This document shows positions 47,439 to 56,659 of a DNA stretch of 64,000 bases, piece by piece. Numbering within the stretch: the stretch's first letter is position 1; each line of letters opens with the position of its first letter. The stretch spans positions 3,034,957-3,098,956 of the forward strand of contig CP051238.1 in the NCBI GenBank assembly GCA_017794925.1, in the 5' to 3' direction. This DNA comes from Aestuariibacter sp. (GTDB taxonomy: Bacteria > Pseudomonadota > Gammaproteobacteria > Enterobacterales > Alteromonadaceae). The notes beneath the pieces were generated by a model, which was not told where the DNA came from, did not search any database, and was given only the letters and a program-made list of their open reading frames with translations. Position numbers and translations under genes: made by a program.

Positions 47439-47792
47439 TTACAGGATATCCAGCACGGATTCCGGTGGTCGTCCAATTTTAGCCTGATTCCCTTTAACAA
47501 CCACAGGACGCTCAATCAGCTTTGGGTATTTAACCATGGCGGCAAACCGCTCATCGTCTGTGGTATTGGGATCTTGCAAACCGGCTTCTTTATACTCAGC
47601 TTCTTTTACCCGCATCATGCTTTTTACATCATCCAGGCCTAATTGAGAGAACAGTGTTCTTAATTCAGCCTCACTGAGTGGTTGTTTCAGATATTCGACA
47701 ACCTCAGGCTCATGCCCGTTGTCCTGCAGCAACTTTAACGTTTCACGACTCTTTGAACAGCGTGGATTGTGTAGTATTTTTAATTCTGCCAT
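47439..47792 (-). CDS. arsC: ArsC-family reductase, YfgD-like
   Basis: This 117-residue cytoplasmic protein has the glutaredoxin-dependent arsenate reductase fold. The catalytic cysteine is Cys12 in HNPRCSKSRET, and the three arginine positions of the substrate site include IERPVVVKGNQAKIGRPPE near the end. Its position near hda and bepA matches E. coli yfgD, an ArsC homologue of uncertain physiological role. No arsenite pump or regulator is adjacent, so this is not an arsenic-resistance operon. It leads the operon arsC-wrbA-DUF2069. Confidence 0.9.
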   Translation of the reverse strand: MAELKILHNPRCSKSRETLKLLQDNGHEPEVVEYLKQPLSEAELRTLFSQLGLDDVKSMMRVKEAEYKEAGLQDPNTTDDERFAAMVKYPKLIERPVVVKGNQAKIGRPPESVLDIL

Positions 47793-47837
47793 GTGCGTTT
47801 CTCATGTCCTGTTTTGTTAGCGCGAAGGAGTATCGGC

Positions 47838-48356
47838 TTGACTGAATTCAAAATTGTCTCAGATTTTAAACGGCAAACGCAACAACGGGGATCAATTAAG
47901 ACGGCTGTATTAGTCGTATTGGCATTATTGGCCATGCTGGCAGGCGTCGTTGCCCAGCGTTTTATGTCATCGTCACCCGAGGCAACATTTACCACCGTCG
48001 AGGGCAAGCGCTTTGCCTGGCAATCTGATAACTGGACGGTGGTGAATTACTTTGCCGAGTGGTGTGCGCCTTGTCTGCGTGAGTTACCCGAATTAAATGC
48101 CTATTATCACTCCGGAGAGGCACGCTTAATCGGCGTGAGTTATGACAACTTAGCGCCGGATGAATTGAAAGATATGATCAAACGGCAGGATATTCAGTTT
48201 CCTGTGGTCAACAGCGCCGACATAAACAATATACCCGTACCTATGCCAGCGGTTTTGCCGACCACTTATATTATTTCCCCTGAGGGGAAGTTGGTAAAAA
48301 CGCTACACGGTGAACAAACGGAAGCCGGTTTGAGGGAGACATTGTCTTCTCTTTAA
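47838..48356 (+). CDS. TlpA/ResA-type membrane-anchored thioredoxin
   Basis: This protein of about 172 residues has one N-terminal transmembrane helix (about 21-41) and a periplasmic thioredoxin domain with WCAPC in YFAEWCAPCLREL. The cis-proline region is MPAVLPTTYIIS. It should reduce or exchange disulfides in the periplasm, but its partner is not shown. The longest frame begins at 47793; the TTG at 47838 has aaggag 8 nt upstream and removes a non-matching N-terminus. It is divergent from arsC by 45 nt. Confidence 0.85.
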   Translation: MTEFKIVSDFKRQTQQRGSIKTAVLVVLALLAMLAGVVAQRFMSSSPEATFTTVEGKRFAWQSDNWTVVNYFAEWCAPCLRELPELNAYYHSGEARLIGVSYDNLAPDELKDMIKRQDIQFPVVNSADINNIPVPMPAVLPTTYIISPEGKLVKTLHGEQTEAGLRETLSSL

Positions 48357-48375
48357 AAGCGTTTCGGGCGAGGGC

Positions 48376-49848
48376 TTACTGCATTTGTTTAAGCTTTTCC
48401 TGCTCATCCCGGAATTGTTGAATACGTGCCCTGATGCGTTGTTTTTCCAAATGATTATCACCAGTGAAATTATAAGCGTGTTGTAGCTCATCAACCGCAT
48501 TAGGGTAGGCGCCATACAACGCGAGTAACTCGGCTTTGCTCTGGTGCATGCCCATGTAGTGTTTCTCACCTTTATAAGCATCGGTAAGAATTTGGTAAGC
48601 AATTTCGTCCTGAGGATGGATCAAAAGGTAATCACGTAATAGCTCAATCGCCCGATCATGTTGCTTCGATGCAACCAGTGCGTTTGATAAATTGAGCACA
48701 ACGACGCTGTTTCTGGGCTTTTGCTCCAATACATGTTCAAGTTTGTCAATGGCGACCTGTGGTCTGCCCAAAGCAATTTCGATATCAGTCGCCAGGTCCA
48801 GATAAAACAGGTTTTCGCTGTCTTTTTGCATCAGGGTATCGTTTATTTTTTTCGCTTCCTGATACTTTTCATTTTCAAACAAGGCGATGGCAAGGCCATA
48901 CTGAGCAGCGTCTTTTATCAAATAGCTGCCAGATTCGTTCACGGCCTCAAAATATTCCAGTGCATAGTCGGGCTTAAACTGATAGCGAGCTTGTATTCTG
49001 GCTTTTGCAAGGTGGAATGATTTGCTTGGAGCCAGTCTAACGTTGGGGTAACCATCCATTCGTATACGGGCATCTGCAATACGTTTTTCAGTCAATGGGT
49101 GCGTAAGCAGTCGTTCAGGTGGTCTTGAGCTCATACGATATTGCTCAGCCATTTTACCAAAGAAGCTTGCCGTTGCTTTTGGATCAAAGCCGGCTGAATA
49201 CAGAATATCAATACCAATTCGGTCAGCTTCCTGTTCGTTAGAACGCGTGTAATCTATGCCCATTTGAGCAGACATTGCCTGCGTAGTGGATAATGCCGCT
49301 ATACCGGCTTCGGGATTTGCCATGGCAAGCAAAATACTTCCAAACATTGAGGCCAGAGCCAGCGGTGAACTGCGCTGTTGAGATAACGCACGACGCGCGA
49401 GGTGACGTTGTGTAACGTGGGTTACTTCGTGGGCCAGTACCGAGGCTAATTCACTTTCATTATCTGCAGCAGTGATAATGCCTGTGTGAACACCGACATG
49501 ACCACCATAAAACGCAAATGCATTCATGGCGTTGTTGTTAATGACAAAGAACTGGAAGGGAAATTTTGTATTGTCGGCTTGCAAAACCAGGCGATTTCCC
49601 AGGTCCTGAATATATTCTGTAATCACCGGATCACCGATGAGGGGAGCCTGGCCACGCATTTGGCGCATAATGGCGTCGCCAATCAATATTTCTTTATCGA
49701 GGGTAAGGGCTTCTGAGGCCACCACACCGATTTCCGGTAATGTATTTTTATCACTACCCAGGGATTGCGCACTACTATTTGCTGCGACAAACACGGTCGC
49801 GAGTAATGCTAAACTAAAAAAGCGTCGAAAAACTAACGATGAAATCAT
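48376..49848 (-). CDS. bepA: Periplasmic M48 metalloprotease/chaperone BepA
   Basis: This 490-residue protein maintains outer-membrane quality by helping LptD assembly or degrading stalled forms. A signal peptide (about 1-28) precedes an M48 domain with zinc ligands His140, Glu141 and His144 (AHEVTHVTQRH), the third ligand Glu in NEQEADRIG and the regulatory His in LLTHPLTEKRI. The second half is a TPR scaffold (about 290-480). Length equals E. coli BepA (487). The start has agaggaa upstream. It is divergent from perM. Confidence 0.94.
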   Translation of the reverse strand: MISSLVFRRFFSLALLATVFVAANSSAQSLGSDKNTLPEIGVVASEALTLDKEILIGDAIMRQMRGQAPLIGDPVITEYIQDLGNRLVLQADNTKFPFQFFVINNNAMNAFAFYGGHVGVHTGIITAADNESELASVLAHEVTHVTQRHLARRALSQQRSSPLALASMFGSILLAMANPEAGIAALSTTQAMSAQMGIDYTRSNEQEADRIGIDILYSAGFDPKATASFFGKMAEQYRMSSRPPERLLTHPLTEKRIADARIRMDGYPNVRLAPSKSFHLAKARIQARYQFKPDYALEYFEAVNESGSYLIKDAAQYGLAIALFENEKYQEAKKINDTLMQKDSENLFYLDLATDIEIALGRPQVAIDKLEHVLEQKPRNSVVVLNLSNALVASKQHDRAIELLRDYLLIHPQDEIAYQILTDAYKGEKHYMGMHQSKAELLALYGAYPNAVDELQHAYNFTGDNHLEKQRIRARIQQFRDEQEKLKQMQ

Positions 49849-50214
49849 GATTCCTCTGGCAAGGCCAATACTGCAATAATATTGGACAACGGTTTGCCTG
49901 ACAGTTCCCTAAAATGTGAATTAAATTAATGTGCTTGTCGGGTAAATAGACAAATACAGTCGACTGAGATCACACCACAAGCCTATTATACAAGCAAGTC
50001 TCTTACTGCAAATTTATACGGTCTGATGGGGTTGGGAATTCATCGTATTAGAACTAGTGCGTTTCAGGGTTTGTCGGTATAGTAAGGCCCCTTACCGCTG
50101 AACGTTCTAATGTCGGTGTTAAATTAAAAATTCTAATAATATCAATGGTCAGGTGTGCTAGCCAGACGAATGAACAGGTAACTTACCCGAGATGGGTTTG
50201 AATAGGATATCCAG
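49849..50214. other. Divergent intergenic region bepA / perM
   Basis: This 366-nt AT-rich space separates the two divergent genes. It should hold both promoters, but I recognise no confident promoter pair, operator, hairpin or small RNA gene in it. Open frames are short and look non-coding. Confidence 0.5.
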
Positions 50215-51282
50215 ATGTTAAGTATTTTTGGACGGTGGTATAAACGCAAGTTTTCAGATCCCGATGCCACCATGTTATTGATCCTCATTTTGATCACCAG
50301 TGCTGTATTGGTGATTTGGGGAAATATGCTGATGCCGGTCATCGTTGCTGCCGTCATCGCTTATTTGCTGGATTGGCCAGTATCTCAGTTGACCCGGTTT
50401 GGCATGAAACGCACGTTGTCATGTAGTCTGGTTTTGATCTGCTTTGTGTCAGTTATGGTGTTATTGATGGTGGGACTGGTGCCCATTGTCACTAAGCAGA
50501 GCATGAGTCTTGTTCAGGAATTGCCAAACATTTGGCAGAAAGCGCAGGACTGGCTGCTAACATTGCCTGATAAATATCCGGAATACGTTCAGTTTTCGCA
50601 AATTTATGAAATGATGGAAGGTGCAAATCAGCATTTGGTTGACTTTGGACAGGAGGCTTTATCGGCATCGTTTAGCTCTATAGCCAGTGTGGCTGCGTTG
50701 CTTATTTACCTGATTTTAGTGCCGTTAATGGTATTCTTTATGTTAAAGGATAAACCGTATTTTACTGATAGCATTTTGCGTATCTTGCCCAGAGAACGTC
50801 GCCTGATTACTCAGGTCGGTAATGAAATGAATGTACAAATAGCTAATTACATTCGAGGTAAAGTAATAGAGATTATTATAGTCGGTGCGGTGTCCTGCAT
50901 TACGTTTGCCATTATGGATTTGCGCTATTCATTGCTGCTGGGTGTGCTGGTAGGGCTGTCAGTATTGATTCCTTACATCGGTGCCGCTGTCGTCACCATA
51001 CCGGTTGCAGTTGTGGCCATGTTTCAGTGGGGTATTACGCCGGAGTTTTGGTATTTGATGGTGGCCTACGGCATCATTCAGGCGCTGGATGGCAACTTGT
51101 TGGTCCCTATACTATTTTCTGAAGCAGTGAGTTTACATCCTCTGTATATCATCATTGCGGTTTTGTTTTTTGGCGGCTTATGGGGGTTCTGGGGCGTGTT
51201 CTTTGCGATCCCTCTTGCCACACTGGTAAAAGCGGTTGTTACGGCGTGGTCCAGTTCACCTGAAGTACCTGCTGAACCTTAA
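50215..51282 (+). CDS. perM: AI-2E family transporter PerM
   Basis: This 355-residue inner-membrane protein has about eight hydrophobic segments and the AI-2E/PerM layout: a helix pair near the start (NMLMPVIVAAVIAYLLDW, part), a soluble helical stretch (95-150), and the conserved GLSVLIPYIGA and LDGNLLVPILFSEAVSLHP blocks. Members are putative permeases or Na+/H+ antiporters. The position next to bepA matches E. coli. A taggat site precedes the ATG. Confidence 0.92.
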   Translation: MLSIFGRWYKRKFSDPDATMLLILILITSAVLVIWGNMLMPVIVAAVIAYLLDWPVSQLTRFGMKRTLSCSLVLICFVSVMVLLMVGLVPIVTKQSMSLVQELPNIWQKAQDWLLTLPDKYPEYVQFSQIYEMMEGANQHLVDFGQEALSASFSSIASVAALLIYLILVPLMVFFMLKDKPYFTDSILRILPRERRLITQVGNEMNVQIANYIRGKVIEIIIVGAVSCITFAIMDLRYSLLLGVLVGLSVLIPYIGAAVVTIPVAVVAMFQWGITPEFWYLMVAYGIIQALDGNLLVPILFSEAVSLHPLYIIIAVLFFGGLWGFWGVFFAIPLATLVKAVVTAWSSSPEVPAEP

Positions 51283-51291
51283 ATAGAATGA

Positions 51292-51323
51292 AAGTCAGGC
51301 TGCCACAGGGGGTAGCCTGACTT
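51292..51323. terminator. Hairpin between perM and dienelactone hydrolase genes
   Basis: Perfect 10-bp arms aagtcaggct (51292-51301) and agcctgactt (51314-51323) enclose a 12-nt loop. It sits between two convergent genes; flanking T tracts are short. Confidence 0.7.
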
Positions 51324-51335
51324 CTTCCTAAGTAA

Positions 51336-52217
51336 TTACACCAATCCTTTTTTGAACATGGCAAGAGTCTTTGACCAGGCGATTTCGGCTTGCTGTTCGT
51401 TATATACGCGTGAATCCGGAGGTGTCCAACCATGCAAAGTGCCCGGATAAACCTCAATATCAGCGGTAATCCCAGCCTCTATATACGCGTCTGATAACCA
51501 GGGTTTCATATTTGGCGCCCGTTCATTATCGTTTTCGGCAATAGCATGTAACGCCAGTGCGTCAGAGTCTGACACGGTAAGGTGTGGGCTGTTTTCCTTG
51601 TCGGTTGCCAGGCCTCCGCCGTGATAGCTGGCAATAGCACCTATGCGCTGCGGCAACGCTGCTGCAGCGTACATGGTGAATGCACCGCTCATGCAATAGC
51701 CCATAACAGCCCCTTGTTTTGCTGTATCTACACTAGCCTGGTTGTCCAGAAAACTGAAAAAAGCGGTGGCATCTCTGACAACAGCATCCTGTACTAGTTT
51801 TGCTCGCATTGGAGACAGTATTGCGCGCGCTTCCGGAGCCGGGAATTCAATGCCATCGGGGAGGGCTGCACCTTTAACGTCACGGTAGAAAGGATTTACT
51901 ACCAACACGCTATAGCCTTCTGCTGCAAGCCTGCTACCCATACTATCGAATGCTTCTCTGCGGCCTTTAATATCCGGCCACATTATCACTGCCGGGTACT
52001 TGCCCGATGACGGGCTAACTAACAAACAATCAGCGGTTCCATCCGGCGTGCTAACCATAACTTCCTGGCGATTCACAGATGAACCTGCAATAGCAAATTG
52101 TGGAAACGCTGCGCTCAACGTACCCATCGCGAGCAGTGTGTTAAACTGTCTGCGGTTCAGGGTATTGTTTTCCCTTGCGTACTGAGCGGCATCGCGTTCG
52201 GTTTTTTCATCACACAT
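51336..52217 (-). CDS. Dienelactone hydrolase family protein, Tat-exported
   Basis: This 293-residue alpha/beta hydrolase has the family's cysteine nucleophile, Cys175 in GYCMSG, and the His in LHGWTPP near the C-terminus. An N-terminal twin-arginine motif (NRRQF at 21-25) followed by a hydrophobic stretch predicts export by Tat in a folded state. Most characterised dienelactone hydrolases are cytoplasmic enzymes of chlorocatechol breakdown; the natural substrate here is unknown. The ATG has ggagag upstream. It stands alone, convergent with perM. Confidence 0.87.
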   Translation of the reverse strand: MCDEKTERDAAQYARENNTLNRRQFNTLLAMGTLSAAFPQFAIAGSSVNRQEVMVSTPDGTADCLLVSPSSGKYPAVIMWPDIKGRREAFDSMGSRLAAEGYSVLVVNPFYRDVKGAALPDGIEFPAPEARAILSPMRAKLVQDAVVRDATAFFSFLDNQASVDTAKQGAVMGYCMSGAFTMYAAAALPQRIGAIASYHGGGLATDKENSPHLTVSDSDALALHAIAENDNERAPNMKPWLSDAYIEAGITADIEVYPGTLHGWTPPDSRVYNEQQAEIAWSKTLAMFKKGLV

Positions 52218-52522
52218 GGTTTGTCTCTCCAGGTAAATTATTATGACTATTAGTGCCGTTTAGGTTCTCGCTATCAATCGCGTTGAGTTAAAGTCGACGA
52301 TAAAAAAGATCAACTGTTGCCTATGCCTGCTCAACGCTGTATTGCGCAGTGTTGCAACGACCAGGTCATCCTGCTATTTTTAGCCGCATAATAATATTCG
52401 GCCAGTCAGATTATTGGTTCTAACCTCAGTTAAACAATCTCAAATGCGAGTTGGATCACCACATACTTAAAATGGCCCCTGTTACATCTTCTCAGTAACA
52501 GTAAATACATTGGAACGACGCT
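52218..52522. other. Divergent intergenic region, dienelactone hydrolase / sulfotransferase
   Basis: This 305-nt space holds the promoters of both divergent genes. The only structure noticed is a 7-bp inverted repeat (ctgttac at 52479-52485, gtaacag at 52495-52501) in the likely leader of the sulfotransferase gene. No regulator site is recognised. Confidence 0.45.
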
Positions 52523-54061
52523 ATGAATAACATCAACCTGCAACAGGCACTAGCACAGGTTCATCAGTGGCTAACGACAGGCCAGCCAAAACAAGCCGAG
52601 CAACTGTTGCTGCAATTACACGCGCAATATCCTGATAATAGCGTGGTACTAACGCATTTAATTGGCTTTGCTCTGAATAAAAAGCAATATGCACAGGCGC
52701 AGGGTTATATTGATACATTGCTGACCGATCCGACGACAATCACCGATAAACAACAGTTCCTGCATTTGATCAGGATGTTTATTCAACACAACCGCTTCAA
52801 AGCCGGTTTGCGCTTGTCGTCGAATGTTGCCAAAGCGCTTGAGTCAGATGTAGAAGTGCTAGCGGCCCGCTGTCATTGCGCGATTGATGCAAGAGCACTA
52901 GCAGAAGCGCAGAAGTGGTTGAACACGTCATCAGATCTGGTGAACAGTAACCCATACCTGATGCACACTCGTGCGAATATCGCGTCGATGCAAGGTCACT
53001 TTGAACAGGCCATTAGCGATTTTCATACTGTGCTGGCAAACGAACCTGGCAATAGCTACGCCGCGGCGCGAATTGCCAAATGTGGTCGTGTATCAGAACA
53101 AACACTGGAAGCACTGCACAATGCCGGGACCCAGGATGGTGACGATGAAGCTAAAGCCCGGATTAACCTGGCACTGGGTAAGGCTTATGCTGACAAGGGG
53201 GATTACGACAAAGCGTGGGAGTTCGCAGAAAAAGGTAATCAGTATAACCGTAAAGCAGCAAAATTCGATGCTCAGGTATTTAAACAACAAGTCGATCATA
53301 TTATCGACGTATTTACGGCAGACCGGATAAAAGCTACTCAATCTGACAATATTCAGGAACATGTTTTCATTGTTGGAATGCCTCGCTCGGGCACAACCCT
53401 GGCAGAGCAGATTCTATCGATTGTAGATGATTACTATGCCGGTGGTGAGACTCCGGCACTCGAGTACGCGCTGGGCTTCACAAAAGAGGGCGGAAATTAC
53501 ACGCAATCTTTAATTGATGGGACGCCGATTGATTGGCGTGCTGCCTGTGAGGCTTATGAGGACTATTTCTCCCAGTTCGCTAACTTTTCAGGTAACTTGA
53601 TTGTAAATAAGGTTCCAACTAATTTCTTCCACGTTGGGTTAATTAAGTTGATGTTTCCAAAAGCAAAGATCATTAACATGCATCGCGACCCGCTGGACGT
53701 GGCAGTGTCGGTGTTTTTTGAAACCTTTTCGCAGTACTTCGCTTATACCAATGACTTAAAAGACATTTTCTTTGTTTATGACCAATACCAGCGTTTAATG
53801 AAGCACTGGAATTCGCTGTTTGAACAAGATGTGCTTACGGTGTCCTATCAATCCCTGGTGAGCGATTATCAGACACAAGTGGATAACATAGGACGCTTTT
53901 TAGGGCGTACACTTCCATCCGCAGATGAAATTCGCGGTGCCAGTAATCACGTAGAAACCCCCAGTTTGTGGCAGGTTCGCCAGCCTATTAATACTAATGC
54001 AGTAAAAAAATGGAAGCGATACGAAAAACAACTGGACGAATTTGTAAAACAATACAGTTAA
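52523..54061 (+). CDS. TPR-containing sulfotransferase
   Basis: This 512-residue protein combines TPR repeats (about 5-240) with a C-terminal sulfotransferase domain. The PAPS 5'-phosphosulfate loop is GMPRSGTTLAEQIL at about 285-298, and the 3'-phosphate site is the IINMHRDPLDVAVSVF region with Arg and Ser. Acceptors of this bacterial group are mostly unknown; the TPR part suggests a protein or protein-linked acceptor, which is inference. No PAPS synthesis genes are adjacent. The start has ggaacg nearby, and a second TPR-like gene follows 45 nt downstream. Confidence 0.85.
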   Translation: MNNINLQQALAQVHQWLTTGQPKQAEQLLLQLHAQYPDNSVVLTHLIGFALNKKQYAQAQGYIDTLLTDPTTITDKQQFLHLIRMFIQHNRFKAGLRLSSNVAKALESDVEVLAARCHCAIDARALAEAQKWLNTSSDLVNSNPYLMHTRANIASMQGHFEQAISDFHTVLANEPGNSYAAARIAKCGRVSEQTLEALHNAGTQDGDDEAKARINLALGKAYADKGDYDKAWEFAEKGNQYNRKAAKFDAQVFKQQVDHIIDVFTADRIKATQSDNIQEHVFIVGMPRSGTTLAEQILSIVDDYYAGGETPALEYALGFTKEGGNYTQSLIDGTPIDWRAACEAYEDYFSQFANFSGNLIVNKVPTNFFHVGLIKLMFPKAKIINMHRDPLDVAVSVFFETFSQYFAYTNDLKDIFFVYDQYQRLMKHWNSLFEQDVLTVSYQSLVSDYQTQVDNIGRFLGRTLPSADEIRGASNHVETPSLWQVRQPINTNAVKKWKRYEKQLDEFVKQYS

Positions 54062-54106
54062 TTATCGCGCGTTAATTGGTGCCTGATTGCTTAGGAGTAG
54101 GAATGC

Positions 54107-54478
54107 ATGGAAGCAAAAATTGATATTCTTTTTTATTTGTTCGGCACTTGTATGTTGCTGTGGTTCATTCGCACGGCGATCAGTCTTAAAAGCATCCTGT
54201 TTCCGCGAATAAATGAAAGGTTCACTCGCAGACTCTCAAACTGGAGTTCTAAAGGCGACTACCAGTCAATTCTGGAAAATGTCGATAGCATGATTGCCAT
54301 GTACCCTGGTGATGCCGATTTTATGTGGGCAAAGGCCAGGGCACTGTTTAAGGTGGGTAAACGTGATGAAGCCCTAGTCCTGTTTACTCAAATAAGCCAG
54401 GAAGAGCCGTTGTGGAAAGAAGATGCCGAGAAATATATTTCCAGCATAAATGCCTATCTCCAATCCGAAACAAAGTAA
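54107..54478 (+). CDS. Small membrane protein with TPR-like domain
   Basis: This 123-residue protein has one N-terminal transmembrane helix (about 5-24) and a helical cytoplasmic domain with a TPR-type repeat (YPGDADFMWAKARALFKVGK, then a partner helix with DEALVLF). No specific family is recognised. A taggag site precedes the ATG. It follows the TPR-sulfotransferase by 45 nt and could dock it or its substrates to the membrane; this role is inference. Confidence 0.65.
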   Translation: MEAKIDILFYLFGTCMLLWFIRTAISLKSILFPRINERFTRRLSNWSSKGDYQSILENVDSMIAMYPGDADFMWAKARALFKVGKRDEALVLFTQISQEEPLWKEDAEKYISSINAYLQSETK

Positions 54479-54682
54479 CCGTTTTATGCTCTTTTGAGTA
54501 CATCCTGACAGCAACACCTGTTTACAGATTGTCGCAGACTTCGCTCGTTGTTATGGGCTATTGTACGATTTGCTAAATTATGCGAACAATTCGTCGGGTA
54601 ACTGACCGGTTAAATTTGCATACTGAAAGGGTTAAAAAATACATTCAGCCTGTGCCAACTATGCAGGCAAAGGAACGCCGAA

Positions 54683-56116
54683 ATGAGCATAACGCAAATC
54701 ATTACCCTACTTATGTTACTGGTAAGCATTATCGGTAATTTGGCGGAGGCAAAAGAAAGCAATGCGCCTCAAGCCGAAACTATGACACCCGGGTCGATAT
54801 TAGAAATTAGTGCGTCGATGATCGACAACTATGTTGAGTCAGGTTGGTTTTCCGGCAATATTCTTGTCGGTAGCGGTAGTGGGGCAAGTGTCCTGCAATC
54901 ATATGGATATGCAGATATAGCAGAACACATACCCAATCAGGCTTGTACCCGTTTTAACGTTGGTTCCATTGCTAAAATTTACACTGCAGTATTAGTGCTT
55001 CAATACATCGAAAAAGGTACGTTTAGCCTGGATACGTCGATTGCTGAAACCGGTGTTAACATCGATATAGACCCTGACATTGCAAAGAACGTCACTATAG
55101 GCCACTTGCTAAAGCATAAAGCCGGATTCAGCGATATATTCATTCCTGACTACATGGAAGACCCGCTTAAATTCGATACCCTGACCAAGAAAATTGCGTT
55201 ACTCAGAAACAAGCCGCTGCTATTTGAACCGGGTACGGACCAACGTTACTCCAACTACGGTTATATTTTGCTTGGTGCCGTATTGGAAGGTTTTTCAGGT
55301 AAGTCTTTTGGGGCGTTATTGCGAGACAATATTTTTGACGTGGTGAACGGAAAAACAGCTTCATTATATCGGTTGGATGGCAATAAATGTCAGTCTGAAC
55401 GCTACGTGTTTAGCCTTGAACAGACGTTGGCGTTAACCGATTTTCGTGAAGTATCCGGTCCCGACGGCGGTATTGAAGCGACGGTGGATGACGTATACGC
55501 GTTTTTTCACACACTGTTTTTTACCGACAAGCTGTTAACGCGACAAGACGAACCGTTTAACTGGTACTTTGGTGAGAATTCTCATTTTGGTGCTTATGGT
55601 GGCGGGACAGGCGTTAGCGCTGCCGTTGAAGTATTACGTGATCAGGAAATTATTATTGTTGCACTTGCAAACAGTGATGAATTGGTTGCAGAAAGAATTT
55701 CAAACCGCATGGTAGCGTTAGCGTTGGATAACGACGTTGCGCCATTTGCGTTACCCCCCAAGCATTTTGTCTATCAGCAGTATCGGGCGTTAAGTGTCGA
55801 AGGCTTCAAAGCCAACTTTGCCCAGGTCTACAAACAGCACGGGTATTCCAGCTTTATGGGTAAAGCCATCAATGAAGCAGGATTGAGCCTTGCCAGAGCG
55901 GGAATGACAGAAGCGTCGTTAGAGGTTATTGGGTTTCTGAGTCATTTTTATCCAACAGCGCCGCAAGCGTATGACAGCCTGGCTTATGTTTATTATTTAC
56001 AAGGTGATACTCAACGTGCCCAAGCGGCCTTTAAACAAGCGTTGTCTTTCAGTGCCCATTTTAACAGTGACTATCATGCCAATAATTACAGTGTAAACTG
56101 GCAGGAAGGCAAGTGA
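54683..56116 (+). CDS. Exported serine hydrolase (class C beta-lactamase fold) with TPR tail
   Basis: This 477-residue protein has a signal peptide (about 1-23) and a penicillin-binding/beta-lactamase class C domain: Ser95-Ile-Ala-Lys98 is the SxxK motif, YSN (in RYSNYGY) is the second motif, and GGGTG stands in place of the KTG motif. The last 90 residues form TPR-like helices (PQAYDSLAYVYYLQGDTQRA). The family includes esterases and D-peptidases, so antibiotic resistance should not be assumed. Its stop overlaps the GTG start of the next small membrane protein. Confidence 0.87.
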   Translation: MSITQIITLLMLLVSIIGNLAEAKESNAPQAETMTPGSILEISASMIDNYVESGWFSGNILVGSGSGASVLQSYGYADIAEHIPNQACTRFNVGSIAKIYTAVLVLQYIEKGTFSLDTSIAETGVNIDIDPDIAKNVTIGHLLKHKAGFSDIFIPDYMEDPLKFDTLTKKIALLRNKPLLFEPGTDQRYSNYGYILLGAVLEGFSGKSFGALLRDNIFDVVNGKTASLYRLDGNKCQSERYVFSLEQTLALTDFREVSGPDGGIEATVDDVYAFFHTLFFTDKLLTRQDEPFNWYFGENSHFGAYGGGTGVSAAVEVLRDQEIIIVALANSDELVAERISNRMVALALDNDVAPFALPPKHFVYQQYRALSVEGFKANFAQVYKQHGYSSFMGKAINEAGLSLARAGMTEASLEVIGFLSHFYPTAPQAYDSLAYVYYLQGDTQRAQAAFKQALSFSAHFNSDYHANNYSVNWQEGK

Positions 56117-56529
56117 ACCTGCCTGCCAATGCAGTTGCTAAATGCACATCCAGTTTCTGTATTCTGGTTTACATGGTCTTGCTACCTTACCTTGAATGGA
56201 ACGCTTCCCACGTTTTTAATCCTGCATGGCCTGCACATGCGCGATTCCATGAAGTTTGGCAGTTATGCACCAATACGTTACTTGGAGGACTGGCACTTTG
56301 GTTCGTCTGGCGACGATCGGATTTGTTCACTGCAGCTATGATAACGAGCTGCATTATGGGCGGCATATTTTTAGCCAATAGCCTGTCAACGCAACTGTCG
56401 TTAAGCGTACAATCTGATAATGCACTAGCGCCTGTTCTGGGGGTGGATTTGGCGGTGTTAATTGCCGTTATCGTAGTAGCAATATCCTTCATTTCAGCTT
56501 TTCTTGACCGTCAGTCCAAACCTGTGTAG
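56113..56529 (+). CDS. Small four-helix membrane protein
   Basis: This 138-residue protein has about four hydrophobic segments and a striking loop FNPAWPAHARFHEVWQ between the first two, rich in His, Pro and Arg, which looks functionally conserved. The family is not recognised with certainty. The GTG start overlaps the stop of the serine hydrolase gene (GTGA), so translation is coupled. A link in function to that hydrolase is likely but not shown. Confidence 0.6.
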   Translation: MNLPANAVAKCTSSFCILVYMVLLPYLEWNASHVFNPAWPAHARFHEVWQLCTNTLLGGLALWFVWRRSDLFTAAMITSCIMGGIFLANSLSTQLSLSVQSDNALAPVLGVDLAVLIAVIVVAISFISAFLDRQSKPV

Positions 56530-56659
56530 TTACTGCGATTTTCCCATGTGAAAATGATTTATCTGTACGAATTGCAGGTGATTGTGTACGTACTATCGCA
56601 AAGACTATCTGGTTAATCACTACCATAGCCTGACTTTAAGATTATTTTTGGAGGCAGCT

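Noticed and set aside
47439..47792. Arsenic-resistance locus
   Set aside because: Only an ArsC-family gene is present, in the position of E. coli yfgD, with no arsR, arsB or acr3 beside it.
52479..52501. 7-bp inverted repeat before the sulfotransferase gene as a LexA box or terminator
   Set aside because: It lacks the CTG-N10-CAG spacing of LexA sites and has no T tract; it remains only a weak structure.
54683..56116. Beta-lactamase resistance gene
   Set aside because: The fold is shared with many esterases and peptidases, the third motif is not KTG, and a TPR tail is attached; resistance cannot be inferred.
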